Positions 22,892 to 31,449 of a stretch of 33,368 nucleotides of DNA are shown one piece after another. Position numbers and translations under genes: made by a program. The notes beneath the pieces were generated by a model. That model saw only the letters and a program-made list of their open reading frames with translations, did not search any database and was not told the origin of the DNA. Every line of letters starts with the position of its first letter. Position 1 is the first letter of the stretch. The DNA is from Bacteroidaceae bacterium (GTDB lineage: Bacteria; Bacteroidota; Bacteroidia; Bacteroidales; Bacteroidaceae): assembly GCA_024693505.1 (NCBI GenBank), contig JAILKU010000033.1, positions 1 to 33,368 of the forward strand, given 5' to 3'.

Positions 22892-22922
22892 CAAAGGTAC
22901 GAATAAGTGAGGGAAATACAAA
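22892..22922 (-). promoter_or_regulatory. Proximal promoter of rplY-pth-folE
   Basis: On the minus strand TTTG (22922-22919), 19 nt, TACCTTTG (22899-22892), an exact consensus match. Confidence 0.85.
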
Positions 22923-22978
22923 ATGTTTTACCGAAAAATATTCTTTATTTCCGAACGATAGTACTTTCGACGGTAAGT

Positions 22979-23008
22979 CAAAGGTACGAATAAGTGGGGG
23001 AAATAGGA
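22979..23008 (-). repeat. Distal, duplicated promoter copy upstream of rplY
   Basis: Repeats the proximal promoter almost exactly over 27 bp (CAAAGGTACGAATAAGTG then GGGGAAATA on the plus strand), 87 bp further up. The -7 element TACCTTTG (22986-22979) is kept, but the -33 TTTG has become TTCC, so it is probably weaker or dead. Confidence 0.7.
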
Positions 23009-23039
23009 AATAAAACGGCATTTTTTATTGCTATTGCTA

Positions 23040-24989
23040 CTATTCAATAGCTATCCAGCCGAAGTTCCAACCTTCGAGGAGGGGAATCTGTAGGATTACA
23101 TCGCTGCCGTCTAGTTGGGAGCGGAGGCTTTGGTCTTTCATTCCATTCTTTTTCCACACATATTTCTTGGGGTGCTGGTTCTGCCCTAAGCGGAGGCGCA
23201 GGGTGTAGCTGTCCTCCTCGCTGATGGTGCAGTTCAGGAGGGCGACGGAACGGAGGTTACCTTCTTTGTCGATACGAGGGATGACCACAGCCTGAGCGCT
23301 GCTTTCGAGCAATGCAGGGAGGCGGTTCCCACTGGCCCAGTCCATAGCATGAAGGCGGGTTTGCCTGTCTTTTCCGGATATGCCGAGAGACTCTATCGCA
23401 TAGGAACATACGACAAGCCGGTGCCCGCCTGGCATACGATAGCCACGATACGCCTTGAGTTCCTCGGGCATCGTCTCGCCGTCAAACTGCGCTGTGAGGC
23501 CTCTGCTTTCAAGGATGTTCCAGGTGGCCTGATCTACAATAAGGTTGTTGTTCTCTATGAGGCGCTTCACTTCGGCATCCCCGATTCCTGCTACACCTTG
23601 CCCGTCTAGCATGAGGGCGACAGGATAGTTGCCGTCAGGACAGAACGGGAAGCCGAGGGCGGCCAACTCGTAGATCTGCGAACCGGAGGAGGTGCTGCCC
23701 CAGGCCAAAGGGCTTTCGGCAGGAGAGGGTAGGGCATAGTTAAGCTGAGGGCTGAGGTATGGATTGATGCCGCCGGGTTCCGTACCCCAGTTGAAAGAGG
23801 CATAATCCCGAGTAAAGTCGTGCCACCTCTGCAAATGCTTGAAGTAGTGGCTCGCGTACCACTCCATCGGCTCTTCCGCAGAACAGATGATGGCATAGGA
23901 CATCTGAGTGGCTCCCATCGCGAGATAGTACATCGTCTCTACGCAGATGCCGTGACCCGTCTTCCCGCTGGCTCTGTGTACATAGCCCTCTATCTCAGGA
24001 GCAATCTCTGTGATATCAGGGTTCAGACGACGTATCTGGCGGGCGAGGTCAAGTCCCTTGACAATCATGCCGCGAGGTTCATGGTCGTTGTAATAACCAT
24101 TTCCGGGGCGACTGCAGGGAACAAGGCCTGTTTCCTCTTCGTAGGCATCGAAAATCTGGTTCCAGTCGTAGCCCTCGAGCATGGAGGTGTGGAAATTGAC
24201 GTGCTGCAGGCCCATGCGTGTCTCAGGGGAAGCGCGATGCACACCTCGTGCAGCAGCAGCTGCTACGCATGCCAATCCCTCCCTGCAGAAATCAATCCAC
24301 TGATGGCGAAGCGTTCCTTTGTCGTCGTTGCGGCCAAGGGCAGCCAGAAGGCCGGGGCGGTCGTACTGATACCCGAACTGCTGATTGAAGACCTGTAGGC
24401 AGGTATCGCAGTAGCAGGTATGAGTGGCGGGATAGTGCTGTGTGAGGCGTAAGTCATCATCGAGCCACACCACCCGGGGATGCACGGCGCCGGCATAAAT
24501 CTCCATCACCTGCTCCACATGTTCCAGGAAAGCCTTCTGGCGGGGGCAGCTCTGTTGTACCGTCTGCTCCCCGTTTGGCCCCACAACGGTCTGCCAGTGA
24601 ATGTTGGTATCGGGAGGCGTACTGGCGTTCTCAGGGTGTCCGACGGTCACGGTTTGCAGGGACGGCTCGATGCCAATCTCGCGCATCTTATCGGCCATCG
24701 CTGCCACCAACTGGGCTGATTCCCTATGCTTCTCCAGGGGAAGCGTGACGGGTAAGGCCGTACACAGCCACACCTCGTCGCAAGCCTTGGGATACTGGCG
24801 GAAGGCCTCGATGAGCTGTCGGCCAAGCTCTTCGTCCTGATGGTGAGCAGGCCAGAGCCTGATGACAGACTTGTACGGGGGACATCCCTCCGGGCGTTCG
24901 ATGCCCTGCTTTCCACAACCGAATACCGCCAGCAGTAGAATGGCCAGCGGTATGTATTTCAGGAACTGTTCCGATAGAAATGATTTCAT
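23040..24989 (-). CDS. Lipoprotein with probable glycosidase-type TIM barrel
   Basis: A 649-residue protein with signal peptide and lipobox-like AVFGC (Cys 25). Residues 40-330 alternate strands and helices as in a (beta/alpha)8 barrel: VIRLWPAHHQDEE, CDEVWLCTALP, HPRVVWLDDDLRL, TRMGLQHVNFHTSMLEGYDW. The motif THTCYCDTCLQVFNQQFG (C192, C194, C197) recalls the metal-binding Cys cluster near acidic residues in GH42-like and related unassigned glycosidases. DITEIAPEIEGYVHR supplies further acidic candidates. The C-terminus (about 550-649) is a small beta domain. I cannot assign a GH family. It has its own promoter, and no SusC/D or sugar regulator is adjacent. Confidence 0.65.
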   Translation of the reverse strand: MKSFLSEQFLKYIPLAILLLAVFGCGKQGIERPEGCPPYKSVIRLWPAHHQDEELGRQLIEAFRQYPKACDEVWLCTALPVTLPLEKHRESAQLVAAMADKMREIGIEPSLQTVTVGHPENASTPPDTNIHWQTVVGPNGEQTVQQSCPRQKAFLEHVEQVMEIYAGAVHPRVVWLDDDLRLTQHYPATHTCYCDTCLQVFNQQFGYQYDRPGLLAALGRNDDKGTLRHQWIDFCREGLACVAAAAARGVHRASPETRMGLQHVNFHTSMLEGYDWNQIFDAYEEETGLVPCSRPGNGYYNDHEPRGMIVKGLDLARQIRRLNPDITEIAPEIEGYVHRASGKTGHGICVETMYYLAMGATQMSYAIICSAEEPMEWYASHYFKHLQRWHDFTRDYASFNWGTEPGGINPYLSPQLNYALPSPAESPLAWGSTSSGSQIYELAALGFPFCPDGNYPVALMLDGQGVAGIGDAEVKRLIENNNLIVDQATWNILESRGLTAQFDGETMPEELKAYRGYRMPGGHRLVVCSYAIESLGISGKDRQTRLHAMDWASGNRLPALLESSAQAVVIPRIDKEGNLRSVALLNCTISEEDSYTLRLRLGQNQHPKKYVWKKNGMKDQSLRSQLDGSDVILQIPLLEGWNFGWIAIE

Positions 24990-25010
24990 GGCGTTTTAAT
25001 GTTTCGCCTG

Positions 25011-25018
25011 CAAAGGTA
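25011..25018 (-). promoter_or_regulatory. -7 element TACCTTTG of the barrel lipoprotein gene
   Basis: A perfect TAnnTTTG on the minus strand, 22 bp before the ATG at 24989. The -33 region has no TTTG. Confidence 0.6.
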
Positions 25019-25038
25019 CATACTGTTGTTCTCCCCGC

Positions 25039-25374
25039 TCAGAAGTCCATGTCGATCTTTATTTCGTTGTTCGCCTCTTCCCTGGGCTCTGCCTCGCCTT
25101 GTTCCTTATTGATATAGTCCATTGCCTCGGTCAGCGAGGTCAGGAACTTCTGGAAATCTTCGGCATAGAGGAAAATCTTGTGCTTCTCGTATGACACCTG
25201 GGGCATGTCGGCATTGCCGCTCAGCATTTTCTTGCTCTCCGTGATGCTGAGATACAGCTCATCCTTCCTGTTCCTCTTTACGTCCACGTAGTAAATGCGC
25301 TGTCCGGCCTTGATGGTCTTTGAAAACAGGATGTCGCGTTCGCTGTCAAATTCACCTTTTTTCTGTTCTTCCAT
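25039..25374 (-). CDS. DUF3276 / PUR-alpha-like nucleic-acid-binding protein
   Basis: A 111-residue protein. The frame is open upstream to 25464, but MEEQKKGEFDSERDILFSKT at 25374 is the natural start, since what lies before it is low-complexity and inside the divergent promoter region. The PUR repeat is clear: SKTIKAGQRIYYVDVKRNRK, ELYLSITESKK, HKIFLYAEDFQKFLTSLTEA. Proteins of this family in Bacteroidetes and spirochaetes bind DNA and RNA; the cellular role is not settled. It is divergent from nusB. Confidence 0.88.
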   Translation of the reverse strand: MEEQKKGEFDSERDILFSKTIKAGQRIYYVDVKRNRKDELYLSITESKKMLSGNADMPQVSYEKHKIFLYAEDFQKFLTSLTEAMDYINKEQGEAEPREEANNEIKIDMDF

Positions 25375-25470
25375 AACACATATTCTATTAAATACCCCCC
25401 AAAATTCCCTATATTTTCTTATTCCACCAAAAAAAAACACGAAAAAAGTGTCTATTTGGCGCAAAATGAT

Positions 25471-25478
25471 TAATTTTG
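25471..25478 (+). promoter_or_regulatory. -7 element TAATTTTG of the nusB operon
   Basis: A good TAnnTTTG match, 23 bp before the ATG at 25502. A TTTG at 25455-25458 is only 12 nt upstream, too close for the usual spacing. Confidence 0.5.
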
Positions 25479-25501
25479 TCGACCGTTTTAAGATTTCCTA
25501 T

Positions 25502-26449
25502 ATGATAAACCGTGAACTAATCCGCATAAAAGTAGTTCAAATTACCTATTCTTATTTTCAGAATGGTAGTAAGAGTAACGAGGCCGCCGAACAGGAACTT
25601 CTTTTCAGCCTGTCGAAGACTTACGACTTATACAATTGCCTGCTCATGCTAATGGTGGAGGTGAACCGGATGGCCCTTCGCACCCTGGAGATGAGGCAGA
25701 GCCGCCAGCGCCGCCTGGGCGATAATACGCCCTTGAGCACGAAGTTCGTCGACAACCGGTTCATCCTGCAGCTCGAGTCGAACAGGCAGCTCAAGGAGTT
25801 TGCCGACAACCAGAAGCGGTCGTGGGCCGACGAGGAGGACTTTGTGCGCAAACTGTACAAGCAGATTGAGGAGAGCGAGACCTACAAGGCCTACATGGAA
25901 AGCCCGACCCAGAGCTACGCCGAGGACCGCGAACTGTGGCGCCACATCTATCGCGAGAACATCTGCAGCAATGACGACCTCGACGCCATCCTGGAGGATA
26001 TGAGCCTCTACTGGAATGATGACAAGGCGATAGTGGACACTTTCGTGCTGAAGACCATCAACAAGTTCAGCGAACAGAGCGATGCCAGCCAGCCCCTGCT
26101 GCCGGAGTTCCGCAGCGAGTCCGACAAGGAGTTTGCTGCCCGTCTTATGCATCGCACGCTGGCCAACGCCGAATACTATCAGGACCTCATTGCTTCTACG
26201 ACCCGCCGTTGGGAGCTGAAGCGCGTCGCCCTCATGGACCGCGTCATCCTGCAGGTGGCGCTGGCCGAGATAATCTCCTTCCCCAACATACCCGTCAGCG
26301 TGAGCCTAAACGAGTACATCGAGATAGCAAAGATGTACAGCACCCCCAAGAGCGCGCGCTACATCAACGGTACCCTGGACAATATCGTCAAGCGGCTGAC
26401 GGAGGAGAACAAGCTGATTAAAGACGTACAAGACAATAAACAATCGTAA
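25502..26449 (+). CDS. nusB: Transcription antitermination factor NusB (long form)
   Basis: A 315-residue protein. MINRELIRIKVVQITYSYFQ at 25502 is the usual start of the Bacteroidetes long NusB; the frame opens upstream without support. The first 180 residues are a lineage-specific helical extension. The C-terminal part (about 190-300) is the NusB fold, with ARLMHRTLANAEYYQDLI, RWELKRVALMDRVILQVALA and PVSVSLNEYIEIAKMYSTPK and SARYINGTLDNI. It binds boxA RNA with S10 in rRNA antitermination. It leads the nusB-yajC-ybbR-coaE operon. Confidence 0.93.
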   Translation: MINRELIRIKVVQITYSYFQNGSKSNEAAEQELLFSLSKTYDLYNCLLMLMVEVNRMALRTLEMRQSRQRRLGDNTPLSTKFVDNRFILQLESNRQLKEFADNQKRSWADEEDFVRKLYKQIEESETYKAYMESPTQSYAEDRELWRHIYRENICSNDDLDAILEDMSLYWNDDKAIVDTFVLKTINKFSEQSDASQPLLPEFRSESDKEFAARLMHRTLANAEYYQDLIASTTRRWELKRVALMDRVILQVALAEIISFPNIPVSVSLNEYIEIAKMYSTPKSARYINGTLDNIVKRLTEENKLIKDVQDNKQS

Positions 26450-26461
26450 AAAGTATAGATT

Positions 26462-26779
26462 ATGACAACAATGTTTATCCTTATGCAGACAGGCGCCGCC
26501 GGCGGCATGTCCATGTTGCTGATGATGATTATCATCTTTGCCATCATGTGGCTTTTCATGATCCGTCCCCAGCAGAAGCGCCAGAAAGAGATCCAGAACT
26601 TCCGCAACGCCATTACCGTAGGCACAAACGTGGTTACGGCCGGCGGCATCTACGGGGTTGTGAAGTCGATCGACGAGGCCGACAATGCCCTGATGGTCGA
26701 GATTGCAAACGGCGTGCGCATCAAGGTGGACCGCAACTCGGTCTATGCCTCGCCCAACCAGCAGATTGAACAGAAGTAA
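26462..26779 (+). CDS. yajC: Preprotein translocase subunit YajC
   Basis: A 105-residue membrane protein: one N-terminal helix (MSMLLMMIIIFAIMWLFMI, 16-34), then the hallmark RPQQKRQKE and the beta domain ITVGTNVVTAGGIYGVVKSI. It associates with SecDF at the Sec translocon. It starts 12 bp after nusB. Confidence 0.95.
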   Translation: MTTMFILMQTGAAGGMSMLLMMIIIFAIMWLFMIRPQQKRQKEIQNFRNAITVGTNVVTAGGIYGVVKSIDEADNALMVEIANGVRIKVDRNSVYASPNQQIEQK

Positions 26780-26837
26780 TCCCCCTGGGGCTTCAGCCCT
26801 CGGAAGCAACGACTTAGGTTAACCAAATCCCCTCCCC

Positions 26838-27833
26838 ATGAAGCGGCTACTGGAGATGACAGGAAATGTGCTGTCGCGTCTGCTCAACCACGACGCCCTG
26901 ATCTTCCTGTTCTTTCTGGCTGTGGCGGGTTCGTTCTGGCTGTCGCAGACGTTGAATGAAACGCTCGAGCTCGAGGTCAGAGTGCCGCTGCGTCTGGACA
27001 GCGTGCCCGAGAACGTGATGATCACTACCGAGCCGCCCAAGGAAATTACCGCTATCGTGCGCGACCGCGGCACTACACTCGTGCGCTATTGGCGGCGCAA
27101 GGAGACGAAGCCCGTCGTACTGAACTTTGCCAGCTACGACAACGGTTCCGTGGCCGGACGCATCCAGATTCCGCACAGCACCGTGCTGCATGCGGTCGAG
27201 GAGACGCTGGACGGCACGTCGCACGTGCAGAGCCTGCAGCCCGACACCATCGAGTTCTACTACAACCGCGGTCTGCGTTACAGGCTTCCGGTGCGTGTCC
27301 TCGGCACGGTTACCACCACGCCGCAGGGCTACCTGCTGGGTCTCGAGACGAATCCCGACTCCGTGGAGGTCTATGCCCCCACCGCCATCCTGGACACCAT
27401 GCGGGCTGCCTACACCAAGGCCGTGAACATGACCGAGCTCTCCACTACCGTCACAAGCAAGACACAGCTGGTCACAATAAAGGGCGTCAAGTATGAGCCG
27501 CAGGAGGTGGACGTCACAGCCCACGTGGATTTCTACACGGAGAAGGTGGTGGAGGTGCCCATTATCGGGCTGAACTTCCCGGCCGAAAAAACCCTGAGGA
27601 CGTTTCCTGCCAAGGCGCGTGTGACGTTCCGCATCGGTTCGGCACAGTTCCAGCTGGTCAATTCCGAGAACTTCGTCCTGGCTGTCACCTACGAGGAACT
27701 GCTCCGGAACCCCGGCCCCAAGTACCGCCTGCACCTGAAGTCCCTGCCGCCCGGCGTCTCCAACGTCAGGATATCTCCGCAGGAAGTGGATTATCTAATA
27801 GAGAACGTCGCCAGCGACGACAGCGAGGAATGA
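26838..27833 (+). CDS. YbbR-domain membrane protein
   Basis: A 331-residue protein with one membrane helix (about 20-37, IFLFFLAVAGSFWL) and an extracytoplasmic part made of repeated YbbR beta domains: LELEVRVPLRLDSVPENVMI, RYRLPVRVLGTVTTTPQGYL, VEVYAPTAILDTM and the last KARVTFRIGSAQFQL. YbbR proteins elsewhere regulate the diadenylate cyclase CdaA; in Bacteroidetes the position between yajC and coaE is conserved. It overlaps coaE by ATGA (27830-27833). Confidence 0.88.
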   Translation: MKRLLEMTGNVLSRLLNHDALIFLFFLAVAGSFWLSQTLNETLELEVRVPLRLDSVPENVMITTEPPKEITAIVRDRGTTLVRYWRRKETKPVVLNFASYDNGSVAGRIQIPHSTVLHAVEETLDGTSHVQSLQPDTIEFYYNRGLRYRLPVRVLGTVTTTPQGYLLGLETNPDSVEVYAPTAILDTMRAAYTKAVNMTELSTTVTSKTQLVTIKGVKYEPQEVDVTAHVDFYTEKVVEVPIIGLNFPAEKTLRTFPAKARVTFRIGSAQFQLVNSENFVLAVTYEELLRNPGPKYRLHLKSLPPGVSNVRISPQEVDYLIENVASDDSEE

Positions 27834-28420
27834 AGCGGCTGGGTATCACTGGAGGCATCGGCAGCGGCAAGAGTTATATCGCCGACTTGCTGAGGAATGA
27901 GCTGCACGTGCCCGTCTATGACTGCGACGCCAGGGCCAAGTGCCTGAACGAGGAGGACCCGCAGATAAGGCAGGCCCTGACCGAACTGGTCGGCCCCGAG
28001 GTCTATAGGGACGGCCGTCTGGTTAAGCCCGTCCTGGCAGCCTACCTCTTTCAGGACGAGTCGCACGCCGCACAGGTGAATGCCATCGTCCATCCTGCCG
28101 TCCATCGCGACTTCCTGCGCTGGGAGCAGGGGCAGGACGCCGGGCTTGTAGCCCTTGAGAGCGCCATACTCTACGAGAGCGGCTTCCACCGGTTTATGGA
28201 CAAAGTGCTGTTCGTACGGGCTTCCGAGCCCCTCCGCATCCGGCGGGCCATGGAGCGCGACAGCGCATCGCGCGAACAGATTGAGCAGCGCATCCGCATG
28301 CAGCGCGCACAGGACTTCGAGTCGCAGGCCGACTATGTCATCGACAATGAGGACACAAGCCGCTCCGACCTTATCTTCCAGCTGGAGAAAATCGTATGGG
28401 AAATAGACTGGTATCTGTAA
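27830..28420 (+). CDS. coaE: Dephospho-CoA kinase
   Basis: A 196-residue enzyme, full length, making the last step of coenzyme A synthesis. The P-loop GITGGIGSGKS (K14), VYDCDARAKCLN, IVHPAVHRDFLRWEQ and LRIRRAMERDSASREQIEQR (lid and adenine site) are intact, and ADYVIDNEDTS closes the fold. It is translationally coupled to the YbbR gene. Confidence 0.96.
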   Translation: MKRLGITGGIGSGKSYIADLLRNELHVPVYDCDARAKCLNEEDPQIRQALTELVGPEVYRDGRLVKPVLAAYLFQDESHAAQVNAIVHPAVHRDFLRWEQGQDAGLVALESAILYESGFHRFMDKVLFVRASEPLRIRRAMERDSASREQIEQRIRMQRAQDFESQADYVIDNEDTSRSDLIFQLEKIVWEIDWYL

Positions 28421-28452
28421 GAAAGAGAATGAAAACCCCAATAGATATAATA

Positions 28453-30363
28453 ATGAGAAGCAAGACAATCGCCGCCCTCCTCCTTCTCTTGTTCGTCCCC
28501 CTGTGCCTGAGGGCATACGAGGAACGCAACCTCCTGCAGCAGGCTGCCACCTTTGAACAGGTGAAGGAAGCCCTGGTCATGGACCAGAAGTGGGTCACCT
28601 ATCCGGCCTATGCCGACCGCGAGGGGTGGGACCGTTTCCTGGGCGATATAAAGGGAGACTATATCCAGCGTGGCGAAAGCCGTTTGGCGTACGAATGGAA
28701 GGTCGTCAAGGCAACCGACTACCTGGAGTTCGAGCGTTCGGGCAGCCGCGTAGTCATGGAAAGACCCTACGATGCAAACATACAGGCCATAGCCGACCTG
28801 CTGCTGGCCGAGCTGGCCGAAGGCAAGGGACGCTTCCTTGACCAGCTGATAAACGGCGTTTTCCTGTCGTGCGAGATGACGTCGTGGGCACTCTCTGCCC
28901 ACATGTCGTTGCAGAAGAAGGGGCGTTCTCTGCCCTCCGACCGGGAACGCGTCTTCGACCTGGTCGACGGCGACATGGGCAACCTGCTCTCCTGGACCTA
29001 CTACTTCATGCGGGAGGCGTTCGACAAGGTGAACCCCGAAATCTCGCGCCGACTGCGCCACGAGTTGAAGGTGAAGGTGATGGACTCCTATCTCCACAAC
29101 GACCATTACTGGTGGATGGGCCGGAAGTCGGAGCGTTCCTCGCAGAACAACTGGAATCCCTGGTGCAACAAGAACGCCCTGCTCACCTTCATGCTCCTGG
29201 AGACCGACCGGGACACCCTGGCCAAGGCCGCCTACGAATCCATGCGGTCGGTGGACCAGTACCTGAACTTCGTCAAGGGCGACGGCGCCTGCGACGAGGG
29301 TCCCGCCTACTGGATGAATGCCGCCGGCATGCTGCTCGACTACCTGGAACTGATCTCGGCCGCCACCGGGGGCAGGGTGAACCTGCTCGGCAACAAGCTC
29401 GTCAGGGACATGGGCGAATACATCTGCAACTCCTACGTGGGCAACGGATGGGTGGTGAACTTTGCCGACGCATCGGCCAAGGGCGGGGGAGAGCCCTATA
29501 CCGTCTATCGCTACGGCAAGGACGTGGGGAGCGAGTCCCTGATGCACTATGCGGGCGTGCTGCACTCCAACAACGCGGCGCCCGTTCCCAGTCGCGATAT
29601 GTACCGCGTACTCAGGGCCATCGAGCTCAAGGACGAAGTGGCTGCCGTCACGCCGCAGAAGCTGACCGAGCCCCTTGTCTGGTACCCCGAGACCGAGTTC
29701 TGCTACCTTTCCAACGACGAGGACCTCTTCCTGGCCGCCAAGGGCGGATTCAATGCCGAGAGCCACAACCATAACGATGTCGGCTCGTTCAACCTCTACA
29801 TCGACAAACAGCCCGTCATCATAGACGTGGGCGTCGGCACCTATACGCGCCAGACCTTCAGCGGCGAGCGCTACAAGATATGGACCATGCAGAGCAACTA
29901 CCACAACCTGCCCATGATAAACGGCGTGGCAGAGCCTGCCGGAGGAGAGTACAGGAGCCGTAACGCAACAGCCCGCAGGAACTGCTTCTCGCTGGACATC
30001 GCCAAGGCCTATCCCGAAGAGGCGCAGGTGGAGAACTGGACACGCACCTACACCCTGAAGGGACGCGAGGCACAGATTACCGACGATTTCCTGCTGAAGC
30101 AGACCGTGGCGCCCAACGTCGTCAACTTCATGACCTGGGGCGAGGTCGAGCTGCAGGGCGAGGGACAGGTGGCCATCACCGTGAACGGCGTGAAAGCCCT
30201 GCTCAGCTACGACGCCTCAAAGTTCACCCTGGCCGTCGAGCCCAGGGAACTGGACGACGCCCGCCTCTCGCGCGTTTGGGGAAAGCAGGTCTACCGCCTG
30301 TCGTTCACCGCCAAGTCAATGACAAAGAAGGGACGCTATCGTTTCACGATAAAAAAACTTTAA
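28453..30363 (+). CDS. Heparinase II/III-family polysaccharide lyase
   Basis: A 636-residue secreted protein. I start at 28453, which gives a clean signal peptide (MRSKTIAALLLLLFVPLCLRA); the ATG at 28429 is possible. The N-terminal half is an (alpha/alpha) toroid with NNWNPWCNKNALLTFMLLE and GACDEGPAYWMNAAG (Y286, a likely catalytic base). The C-terminal beta-sheet part has FNAESHNHNDVGSFNLYIDK (H438, H440, D442) and GVGTYTRQTFSGERYKIW. This is the PF07940 pattern used by PL12, PL15, PL17 and PL21 lyases acting on uronic-acid polysaccharides; the substrate is open. It lies 32 bp after coaE, without an obvious own promoter. Confidence 0.88.
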   Translation: MRSKTIAALLLLLFVPLCLRAYEERNLLQQAATFEQVKEALVMDQKWVTYPAYADREGWDRFLGDIKGDYIQRGESRLAYEWKVVKATDYLEFERSGSRVVMERPYDANIQAIADLLLAELAEGKGRFLDQLINGVFLSCEMTSWALSAHMSLQKKGRSLPSDRERVFDLVDGDMGNLLSWTYYFMREAFDKVNPEISRRLRHELKVKVMDSYLHNDHYWWMGRKSERSSQNNWNPWCNKNALLTFMLLETDRDTLAKAAYESMRSVDQYLNFVKGDGACDEGPAYWMNAAGMLLDYLELISAATGGRVNLLGNKLVRDMGEYICNSYVGNGWVVNFADASAKGGGEPYTVYRYGKDVGSESLMHYAGVLHSNNAAPVPSRDMYRVLRAIELKDEVAAVTPQKLTEPLVWYPETEFCYLSNDEDLFLAAKGGFNAESHNHNDVGSFNLYIDKQPVIIDVGVGTYTRQTFSGERYKIWTMQSNYHNLPMINGVAEPAGGEYRSRNATARRNCFSLDIAKAYPEEAQVENWTRTYTLKGREAQITDDFLLKQTVAPNVVNFMTWGEVELQGEGQVAITVNGVKALLSYDASKFTLAVEPRELDDARLSRVWGKQVYRLSFTAKSMTKKGRYRFTIKKL

Positions 30364-30473
30364 CGAAGACGAAAACGAAGACGAAAACGAAGACGAGACG
30401 CCAAAGCTACGTAACGCTGCGCTACGAAAAGGAAGACGAAACGCTAAAGCAACGAAACGCTGCGCTACGAAAA
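30363..30473. repeat. Low-complexity repeat tract after the lyase gene
   Basis: It starts at the last base of the stop codon with three 12-bp units ACGAAGACGAAA (30363, 30375, 30387; the last ends GAGA). An 18-bp direct repeat AACGCTGCGCTACGAAAA follows at 30413-30430 and 30456-30473. Three TTTTGAAT-like units continue up to about 30510. The tract fills most of the 155-bp spacer before the DUF5606 gene. Confidence 0.85.
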
Positions 30474-30518
30474 CGAAGATTTTGAATTTTGAATTTATCA
30501 ATTTTGAATTAGAATAAT

Positions 30519-30956
30519 ATGTTAGAAACCATTTTAGCCATCTCCGGCAAGCCTGGACTGTTCAGGCTCGTTTCCCGCGGGAATCGGGCACTAATCGTAG
30601 AGACACTCGACGCGCAGAAGAAGCGCACACCCGCCTTCGAGACGGACAAGATCATCTCGCTGGCCGACATCGCCATGTACACCGACGAAGAGGAGGTACC
30701 CCTGCGCCAGGTGCTGAAATCCATCTTCACCAAGGAGGAGGGCAAGAAGGCCGGCCTCGACCCCAAGAAAGCCTCGAAGGACGAGCTCCATGCCTACATG
30801 GGCGAGGTGCTGCCCAACTACGATCGCGACCGCGTCTATCCCGCCGACATCAAGAAGCTGCTCCAGTGGTACAACATCCTCGTCGAGAACGGCCTGACCG
30901 ACTTCGATGAGGCGCTGCAGGAAACGCAGGGCGAAAACGTGGACGACAGGAAGTAA
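30519..30956 (+). CDS. DUF5606 protein
   Basis: A 145-residue cytoplasmic protein starting MLETILAISGKPGLFRLVSR, the DUF5606 opening: an SH3-like N-terminal domain (ALIVETLDAQKKRTPAF, then ISLADIAMYTDEEEVPL) and a helical C-terminal part with KKASKDELHAYMGEVLPNYD and VYPADIKKLLQWYN. The family is almost limited to Bacteroidetes and its function is unknown. It is one of the cleaner markers of the phylum in this window. Confidence 0.9.
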   Translation: MLETILAISGKPGLFRLVSRGNRALIVETLDAQKKRTPAFETDKIISLADIAMYTDEEEVPLRQVLKSIFTKEEGKKAGLDPKKASKDELHAYMGEVLPNYDRDRVYPADIKKLLQWYNILVENGLTDFDEALQETQGENVDDRK

Positions 30957-31160
30957 AGGGTGGGGCAGAAGCCTACACCAGCTGCTTTCACACGCATAGG
31001 GAGAGGCGCATACGTGGTACCATTAACAATAATGCATCTTCTCCCAGCCGTTTACACACGCATAGAGAGAGGGACGAGCGCTTTGCTTGCCCCTCTTCAC
31101 TTTGCCTGTTCCATGGACGCATCCCCTTCCTCGTTCCCTTGCACCCCCGTACCCCTGAAA

Positions 31161-31224
31161 AAACAACGCCGTTGTTTTGCCGATTCCACGCCGTTGTTTT
31201 GCCAATTCAACGCCGTTGTTTTTC
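31161..31224. repeat. Palindromic array, three 22-bp units (array 2); in the 30957-31449 gap
   Basis: Cores at 31164 (CAACGCCGTTG), 31186 (CCACGCCGTTG) and 31208 (CAACGCCGTTG), again exactly 22 bp apart and in the same orientation as the array at 17478-17541. It lies between the DUF5606 gene and minus-strand genes or relics, again a convergent spacer. The rest of the 30957-31449 gap contains the beta-barrel relic at 31253-31384 and a pair of similar CACACGCATAGNGAGAG segments near 30989 and 31052, otherwise nothing I can support. Confidence 0.85.
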
Positions 31225-31252
31225 TGCTCCTATAGGGGATGTGCCAGCAAGG

Positions 31253-31384
31253 GCCGAGGCTGTAGGTCACGGTCAGGTTGATGTTCCTGCCGTCAGCTTT
31301 GCTGTGGTTCCAGATGTTGCGGCGGTAATTGCAACAGTCCATGGAGGCGTGCTGCTTGGCATATCGGTTGAAGGGTTTGCGCAC
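31253..31384 (-). pseudogene. C-terminal relic of an outer-membrane beta-barrel protein
   Basis: About 43 codons read NRYAKQHASMDCCNYRRNIW, NHSKADGRNINLTVTYSLG. The ending WxHSKxxGRNINLTVTYxxG is typical of the last strand of Bacteroidetes outer-membrane beta-barrel receptors (OMP_b-brl type). Upstream the frame is closed by a stop near 31418, and downstream it runs into the 22-bp array without a proper stop, so this is a remnant of a lost gene. Confidence 0.5.
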
Positions 31385-31449
31385 CGGACTAGAAGCCGGA
31401 AGGAAAATAGAGAAAGTTCAAACTATACAACATAGAAGAACCGTCTCTG

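Noticed and set aside
28333..29904. Minus-strand open frame of 523 codons opposite the lyase
   Set aside because: The plus strand encodes coaE and a heparinase-type protein with intact motifs; the antisense translation has no recognisable domain or signal.
30960..31235. Plus-strand open frame of 91 codons after the DUF5606 gene
   Set aside because: It runs through the palindromic array and has low-complexity composition without family resemblance.
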